NCBI GenBank assembly: GCA_013350335.1
Contig: CM023539.1
Location: 38,612,631-38,676,630 of the forward strand
Direction of reading: 5' to 3'
DNA: 64,000 nucleotides
Source of the DNA: Chimonanthus salicifolius
Lineage: Eukaryota; Streptophyta; Magnoliopsida; Laurales; Calycanthaceae
Part shown: positions 57,300-64,000 of the stretch, piece after piece
How the letters are laid out: every line of letters starts with the position of its first letter
How positions within the stretch are numbered: the first letter of the stretch is position 1
The notes under the pieces: model-generated
The model's input: the letters and a program-made list of their open reading frames with translations, nothing else
What the model was told of the DNA's origin: nothing
The model's database searches: none
Made by a program: the position numbers and the translations under genes

Positions 57300-60200
57300 A
57301 TTAAATTTTAAAAACAGCCATCTAAGCCACCTTCCTTTTTCTCTCTCATTATTCCACGCCCCACACACTTCCCACTAGGCTGTGGGCCATCACAATCCCT
57401 TCACATGGAACTAGAACAGAGCCGATACCCAGCATGATGTTGTACACTTTGGGATCCACACACATTGTCACGCCCCGTCTTGAAAGGTGGGCCCGAAATG
57501 CGACTTTTTTTTTTTTTTGAAAACTAAACTCAAGAATTCTAACTGGGCCGAATCAACTGTTAGGCCCAAAGGTCACACATGATCTCAACATGTGGACTCA
57601 AACACATACCATAAGTCTACCCAAAAGAGATATCCAACACAAACACATAATTCCAATCATCGAATTATTATTACAACATCATCAGAGTAACTACGGAATA
57701 CATGGTAATTCAATACATGAAGTGCAAACAAACTACGTACCATACAAAGTACTTTACATAAGCAAATGGTTCAAGGAACCAAAAAGCAAAGATAAGTGCA
57801 TTCCCCTCAGTGGGAATCCGAAGGCAACGCAGTAGCTTATCCATCCTAAGCTTCATATGGAGGGTTCTCCTCCTCGGGTACATCTCCTGAAATGTGAGTG
57901 GTATGCGCTAACTAGCCCAGTGAAGGAAATATAACAATGCAGTCTAATGAAACATCAGGTTAGTAAATAATCAACATTTGCAATATAATATCTTATGTTT
58001 GACAATAAATTCTCAATATCAAGTATAATCTCATCATCATTTCCATAACTATTGTCATCCAACGTAATACCTACATACTACGCTGAGACCATCGTATTAA
58101 GTCCCGACACGGTCAAAATACATCCTTACAAGTACATCTCCGGCCCTCACATGGCCAATACTGACACTCCTCAAGTCAGTAACGGTTGACACCCCTGGTC
58201 CATCCCACATACATGACCGATATTGGTTCAATAGTCAAGGGCACGTGAAAACAGTATTACATATCTCATATGATCAACATCATAGCATTCATAATCATCA
58301 TAAGCACTTCTTACAACAGTGCATCATGTCTAGGCACATGAATGGGTTTATCAAACTTGAAACCACTCATTGCTCAAGATCCATCTCATTAAAAACCTGA
58401 TTACACCTACTGTAAAATTAAGTTACCTCACCGAAAATGTGTGATATCGCGGTCTCTGTTCAACAAGTGCACAATCATTAATAGGTCAACATACATAACA
58501 TCCAAATGTATACATACAAGTAGTATTTCAAAATCATACTTGTTTTCCGAAAAATCTCCAAGGTAAATGGAATTGAGTCTCCTACTTGGTTTCTAACTAC
58601 TTTAAGTTACAATAATCCACAATATATAATAATAGGGTGCTCAGTCAAAAACTCATATTGTCTTCTGGGCATGACTAGATTGACTTATTGAGTTAGGTCT
58701 AAATACTCAAGTCACTTATCAGTTGTCTTTTGGATAGGACCAGATTTGACATATTGAGTAAGGGCTCGAGGTCACTCAGTGCCCGACAGATATAGCGTCG
58801 GCCTGGAAGTGAAGTCACTCAGTGCCCGACAAATAGAGTCGGCCTGGAAGTGAATACAATAGTATATACACTATAGTATTAAGAGAAGATGGTTAGTACA
58901 ATTTTAAATTATTAGTGGGCATAAACATCTCAATTAAAACTTAGCATCTAAACATGCAACATCAATCAATCAGGATTTTACATTCAAAAACTTGGTTCCT
59001 CGGAACATGCATCGGAACCAGGTATTGTGGCTTCGGATCATCCAAACCACTGCCTAAACTAGTCACAGACTTTTGAATTTGGGTCTGTCTTTGGATCGTC
59101 CGAACCGAAAAAACAAAAGAAAAACAGACTTCGGTGGGTCTGTGTGTCTCGGAGTGAAGCTCGGATCATCTGAGAGGGGTTCGGTCCTTCCAAATAGGAC
59201 TTGGAACGTCCGGTGGAGAATGGCTAGCCTCGGACACTTCGGGACTTCGAACTGAAGCTCGGAACGTCCGAAGGTCACTCTCAAACCGTCTGAAGGGGGT
59301 TACCCTCGGACCGTCAGAGAATCGTCTTCCTCCTCTATCTGCAATAGCAGACAGTAACAGGCAGATTCTCCATGAAATACGAATCAAGAAACAGTGGGTT
59401 TCTTGGATTCGGTTTTCACATCCAACCGGTCAGATGGACTCCTCAGTGAGTCCTTTTTTCATAGGGAGTGGTTTAAGACTTTAAAACTTAATGGACCATC
59501 GGATTTTAACACAAAAAACACACTGATACAAGAAAAATCAAGTTTTTCCTTAAACTTCAAATCCATTTTACTCACTCAAAACTTGGCCAAAATTATTTTT
59601 TCTTGATTTTAAACCACTTAAAATTCAGTGGTTACCTTCACTCGAGTTCTTGAGTTGAAAATCCAACTTTTGAAAAAACTTCCTCTTCTAAGCTACGGTT
59701 AAGAAAACTTGGGAAACAAAGGCTAAGGGAGAGCTCGTTTGATTTCATAGAGCATCTGGGAGAGAGATAGAAAATTTGGAGGGAGTTAAACCAGCTGTTC
59801 GGTAGTTTTGGTTGCAAATAAGAAAAATTCCAGTTTTGCAAAAAGGCCTTTATTTGATAAAAAAAATTCGATTTTCAACTTAAAACAATTCTTTTGAAGC
59901 TCAAAAATTTTAATCCAACTTGACAGATAAGTTGTGTTTTTAAAAACTCTAATCACCATAAAAATTTGGAGATTTATCACTCACTAAAAACCATAGATTT
60001 AAATAAAAATCATAATTTAACATTATTTATGTGATTTAACTTGTGTTAAATAAAATGATTTAAAATCCTTATTTTTGGGGTTTGAAAGAATAAACTAGAC
60101 CATACTATACTTGTTTCAAAATTTTCTCATTTTCAAATCCATTTAAAAATATTTATTTCTCCATTTCGGGGTTTTGACGGGTGATTTTAAATACTATTTT

Positions 60201-60570
60201 CTGAAAATAAAATTATTTTAAAATCAGAAATAGGAATCCTTGATTAAGGAGAATAATTAACCGGTCTAAGAAGGATTTATTAAGCTAAACTCACCTAATC
60301 TGGGTCAGGGTATTACACACATGCCCTTGCGGTTTTACATTGGGATGTGCACCCATATACACATCCCAAAAGGCCTCATGCTAATTGAAGGTAGAGCGTC
60401 ACTTATATCCCAAGATCCGAACAACCTACCAGACAGTGTGGGACTTTATGAGCCACTTTCATATTTCTCTCGAAGTCTTCCACACCACACACACCCACCA
60501 CCAGGGTGCGGGCCATCATATTCATCTAATCTAGAAATGCATAGTGTTGGCTGGATTAGGCTTTTATATG
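57300..60570. mobile_element. possible TRIM-like element split by solo LTR 'A'
   Basis: Sequences on the two sides of the solo LTR resemble each other as direct repeats: CATTATTCCACGCCCCACACACTTCCC...GTGGGCCATCA (57347-57395) and GTCTTCCACACCACACACACCC...GCGGGCCATCA (60473-60520). The right side also has GTGTGGGACTTTATGAG, a TRIM-type word. No PBS was identified; weak. Confidence 0.3.
57461..60322 (-). mobile_element. solo LTR 'A' (minus copy), TSD CACAT
   Basis: A 2852-bp LTR (57466-60317). On the minus strand it starts TGTAATACCCTGACCC and ends GGGGCGTGACA, with perfect TSD CACAT at 57461-57465 and 60318-60322. It aligns with the plus copy at 20008-34061, including the CAGGCCGAC-TATATCTGT-GGCACTGAGTGAC direct repeats and the TTCCGA cluster (59000-59330). 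It lacks both the Tekay and the SINE insertion. The open frames inside have no coding meaning. Confidence 0.92.
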
Positions 60571-60611
60571 TCAACTAGTGTTTAAGCACGGGCTAGGGGT
60601 TTGGTTGGGTT

Positions 60612-60722
60612 ATAAATTAAATACTCCTACAGGATAGTCACCGGGTTACGCCACAGGGACTCAAACTCTTACCATCCCACTTTCTAAGGTGCAATGTTAT
60701 CAGCTGAGCTATCCTGTGTGAG
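60612..60722 (-). mobile_element. tRNA-derived SINE fragment
   Basis: The reverse complement starts CACACAGGATAGCTCAGCTG (A box TAGCTCAGCTGATAAC) with B box AGTTTGAGTCCC (about 60660). It has no poly-A tail or TSD. The spacing of the boxes suits a SINE or a decayed tRNA copy. Confidence 0.5.
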
Positions 60723-61104
60723 GTAAAATATCTACTCTTATTTGAACAAAGAAAATAAATTCTATAAAATTAACAAAATGATTATTTACGCAATTTATCT
60801 TTATAGAGATTGGTTAATCGGCAATGTAACGTTTAAATATTAATGTTGTCAAATAGTCCTTTTCTGAAATAATCAAATATTACTTTTCAAGTAAAAAATT
60901 AATAAAATAAAATATTTAAAGTGACTTGAATTTTTTTACTTATAATATATAGTGATTAGATCATGAAAAATATTTTTAATAGATCATATATTTAAATATA
61001 AAATTTTCAATTGGCTCGTATCATAGTCTAATAGAATGTCTCTACAAGATTGATGTATTTTGTGCAATTAATCATCTCTCAAATAACTATCTATTATTTT
61101 ATTT
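60723..61104. other. AT-rich spacer
   Basis: Nothing supported. Confidence 0.45.
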
Positions 61105-61205
61105 TATTTTTGAATTTACATGTGGAACTATGGGATACCCAGTATAAAACCTTCACAGGTAAGTCCACTACTCTTAAGGCACATCAAGATTAGGCAATGG
61201 TTCTA
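61105..61205 (-). mobile_element. SINE family 1 3' fragment
   Basis: The reverse complement reads TTGATGTGCCTTAAGAGTAG, TGGACTTACCTGTGAAGG, CTGGGTATCCCATAGTTCCA and CATGTAAATTC, matching the 3' half of the full copy at 36969. The A and B boxes are missing. Confidence 0.75.
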
Positions 61206-62685
61206 TTATTTAAGATGATGATAGGAACCTCGTAGCTCTTCAAGCAGAGTATCTTAATTATCAAATTAATTGTCACTTGTCAGTAATTGTCAATCTTTTC
61301 CAAGCTAACAATCAAATTTAATAAACTAAAATTCTTAGAAGCTTATTTTAAGCCTCATTGGTTAGAGAATTTTTTATTAAATTTTAATCAGAATATATAT
61401 CTTTGAATTTGTTTAAAATCATATAAAGAGGATATTCAATAAAATCATATCTTATTGATAATTATAATTTTATAGCTTTAAACGATGAAAATGATGGTTA
61501 CGTAGAGTTGGCAATGAGTAGGGTCAATTCGGATTCAAGTTTATTTTGAGTCAAGTCAATTCAAGTCTATTTTGAGCTTCAGTTAAAGTTGAGTTTATCC
61601 ATTTATTTTATTAAAGAGATTTTTTTACAAGACATATACCAAGGATTATCCTTTAAATAGGTGTAGGTTCTTAGGTTGTATGTGAATGGTAATAATTGGG
61701 ATCAATCATGTCTATTCATTTATTTTTTGAGCTTGAATTGAGTCTACCAATTTATAAAACGGTTTATAATGGATTGGTTCGAGTAAACGGGTGAACTTGA
61801 TTCGACTCATTTATCAAAATGGGTCACTTTTGCGGCAGTTCAAATTATTTATCAAATTGAGTCAGTTCATGTTGTATTGGTTTACTAGATCGGATTAAAT
61901 TTTATCTCATTTTATCTATATATTTATAAAAGGGAATTGATTGTTATACCAAAAAATTTAACTTTGGTGCACAAAAATGAGTAAAATATTTATTTTGTCC
62001 AAACAAATGAGAAGAGAGAAAGAAGAGGGATAAAAACAAATTTAGATAAAATGAATATTTTATTTATTTTTAGTGCACCAAAAATAAAAATAAAAAGATT
62101 CATGATATAACAAAGAAGACGTTTCAAATACCACACATGAGTCACTGGGCATGTCAGTTTGATGTATCCCATTTGATATCTTCGTATTCGTATCCGAGAA
62201 TCAACAAGCTCGACTCCCCATTGCTCACAAAATTTCGGGTCTCCTTTCTCATCTCGGATCACTCCATAATTTCTACAAGTGCAAATTCCACTTTTTATGG
62301 TTTCAAAGATTCTTTCACAAAATGATCATCTTTTTTGCATTTGTTGATTTTGTAATGAAAGTATAGGATTTTGTCAACTCTAGAAAATGACATTGAATGA
62401 AAAAGTTATCAGTTATCCGAGCTTTAAGCTGCCCCACCAATATGTTTTTCAAGATTTTTGATGCATGCATGCACATTGTAAGCGACGAGATCAAAATTTG
62501 GCCCACACTGCATGCAAAATCAGAGACATACTTAGTACATACTGTTGCAATTGTGGCATAATTTGTAAATAATATTAAAAAAAATATAAACTATGGTATA
62601 TTTTTGAAACATAACACCCATATTAAAAAGAAAACTCTTTTTTGGTAATCGTATATTAAAATTTATTTATTTTGATAATTTTTTT
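61206..62685. other. intergenic spacer
   Basis: Open frames at 61990-62262 (minus), 62137-62325 (plus) and 62315-62506 (minus) overlap, are short and match nothing I recognise. No gene supported. Confidence 0.4.
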
Positions 62686-62687
62686 TT

Positions 62688-62745
62688 AAATTTACGTGTG
62701 GAAAACCTGAGATACCTAGTGTAAAACCGCCACAGAAATAAAATT
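62688..62745 (-). mobile_element. SINE family 1 3' end fragment
   Basis: The reverse complement GTGGCGGTTTTACACTAGG, TATCTCAGGTTTTCCACACG, TAAATTTAAAA matches the tail of the full SINE. Confidence 0.65.
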
Positions 62746-63531
62746 ATTTTGATAATTTTAGTTGTCGATCTAAATATTTAAATTGAATATAAATTAATAA
62801 AAATACTGATCATATATTTTATTCCTTTATATCGTGTGATTAAAAATTTTAAACAAAAAGATTATATTTAATTTATATCAAAAGTATTTTTTGTCATTTA
62901 ATATGGTTATTATGTTAAAAAATTATATTTGTGTCATATTTATGAAATATAATTAGAAAACCTATGCTCACTTAGCAAGAGTTTCTCTCCTCCCTCACAT
63001 GCAGGAGAAATGCAGTTTGTAAAGGTTCGCAGACGCCGGGCCGAGAGGTGCAGATGTTTCCAAATGTCGTGTCCTGAGTTATAAATCTTTTTCTAAAATC
63101 TGAAATTCTGATGGAAGTTTTTTTAATTTAATATAAGTTAATATTTATATTTCAAAAAAATCGTGTCAGTGGATATTTGTTGTATTTCAATTGAAATTTT
63201 GGTGAAATTTTAAATATTTCAATTATATTTTGAATTTTTTGGTTAAATTTATATTATTGGTGAAATTTATAACTTTTTCGCAAGTAATTAATATGATCCA
63301 AATATGGGCTACATTTTTTATTCTTACAGATTAAAATTTCATTTTGATCAAAATTTGGCATTTCAAGTCATGTCAAAGAATGATCTTACTGTATGATTAT
63401 AAAATAATTACAAAAGCTACTATATATTATTAAAAGAAAATATTAAATTATGTAAGTGCTTATTTTTAAGATTAAAGTAAATAATTTGATTTATCGTATT
63501 TAATTTAACGGATACAATATACTCCTTTTGT
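62746..63531. other. AT-rich spacer
   Basis: Nothing supported. Confidence 0.45.
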
Positions 63532-63721
63532 CCTAATTTAATTGTCTGATATGGATTTTAAAATTGTCTCAAAATAGTTATCCTATTTATATTTGAGTAA
63601 CATAAAATGTTTTGAAATAGATGAGAATCACCTCTCAACTTAATTCTGGTTTAAAGTCAAATTCAAGTTCTTTAAAAATACAAATGTTTAAAATGAGACA
63701 AATAAAATGGAATGGAAGAAA
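63532..63721. mobile_element. Stowaway-like MITE, TSD TA
   Basis: The left end CTCCTTTTGTCCTAATTTAA follows TA. The right end (AAAATGGAATGGAAGAAA, then TA) is a degraded inverse. Internal words (ATATGGATTTTAAAATTGTC, CAAAATAG) also occur inverted in the copy at 52942. Confidence 0.65.
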
Positions 63722-63814
63722 TATTAAATAAAAATTATAAAGAATTAGATTAATTTTTTAAAAGTAACTAATTGAATTCGATAAAAATAAATTTCAAACT
63801 TATTTTTTTTTAGG

Positions 63815-64000
63815 AGCACGGTCCTCCCACGGGCATTTTGTGTCCACGAACACGGGATTTGACTGTTACTGATTTTACCCTCTCCGTCTGTACCGTAATA
63901 ACGAGAAAAGTTGCAACTCGGATCACCAAACCGGATCTCTTAATCTTCTTTGGCGAACCGAATTCACCGAATACTGGAATGTCCTAAAACGGATCACAGA
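63815..64000. mobile_element. long-TIR MITE (family of 16460), cut by window end
   Basis: Starts GAGCACGGTCCTCCCACGGG and continues TTTTGTGTCCACGAACACGG ... TGATTTTACCC, position by position similar to the end of the 37896 element. The interior (ACCAAACCGGATC, GGCGAACCGAATTCACCG) differs. The right end lies beyond the window. Confidence 0.5.

Noticed and set aside
61990..62506. Small genes
   Set aside because: Overlapping short frames on both strands in AT-rich DNA without domains or splice sites.

Overview
The window reads as nuclear DNA of a flowering plant. It is AT-rich and carries plant-type hAT, Mutator-like, Stowaway and Tourist elements, tRNA-derived SINEs, TRIMs, a Tekay-type chromovirus, Copia LTRs and a plant L1-like LINE. 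It has one spliced host gene and no operons. I cannot name the species. Almost every kilobase is transposon or transposon relic.

Layout: 0-6.6 kb holds the decayed hAT transposase gene (minus strand: BED finger, DUF659-type core, C-terminal dimerisation region), with a 12-copy ~158-bp tandem array in its 5' region and a TATCGGCCGATA-rich segment beyond it. 6.6-19.3 kb is intergenic DNA with SINEs, a TRIM solo LTR inserted in a SINE, and several MITEs with legible target-site duplications (TSDs). 19.35-35.07 kb is one stack of nested retroelements, six layers deep: Copia relic > TRIM > solo LTR 'A' > Tekay/chromovirus > solo LTR 'B' > 5'-truncated LINE. Five of the six insertions can be placed by their TSDs. 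35-45 kb is SINE/TRIM/MITE debris and unannotatable spacer.

45.3-52.7 kb carries the only host gene I can support (minus strand, three exons whose splice phases agree). It encodes an uncharacterised protein with in-frame 20-residue repeats and a conserved C-terminal helix-turn-helix-like segment. Its second intron is about 5.4 kb and is filled with foldback elements and MITEs. The middle exon appears to hold a frameshift, so the gene may be damaged or the sequence may contain an error.

52.9-64 kb holds Stowaway-like MITEs, a large Copia-type LTR relic, a 477-bp hAT-type MITE, a second (minus) copy of solo LTR 'A' and SINE pieces.

The most interesting thread is a family of short hAT-type elements: CAGGG... 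termini, 8-bp TSDs, interiors packed with the palindrome TATCGGCCGATA. At least six copies lie in the window, and the same motif fills the segment upstream of the hAT transposase gene. That suggests an autonomous/non-autonomous pair caught in one window.
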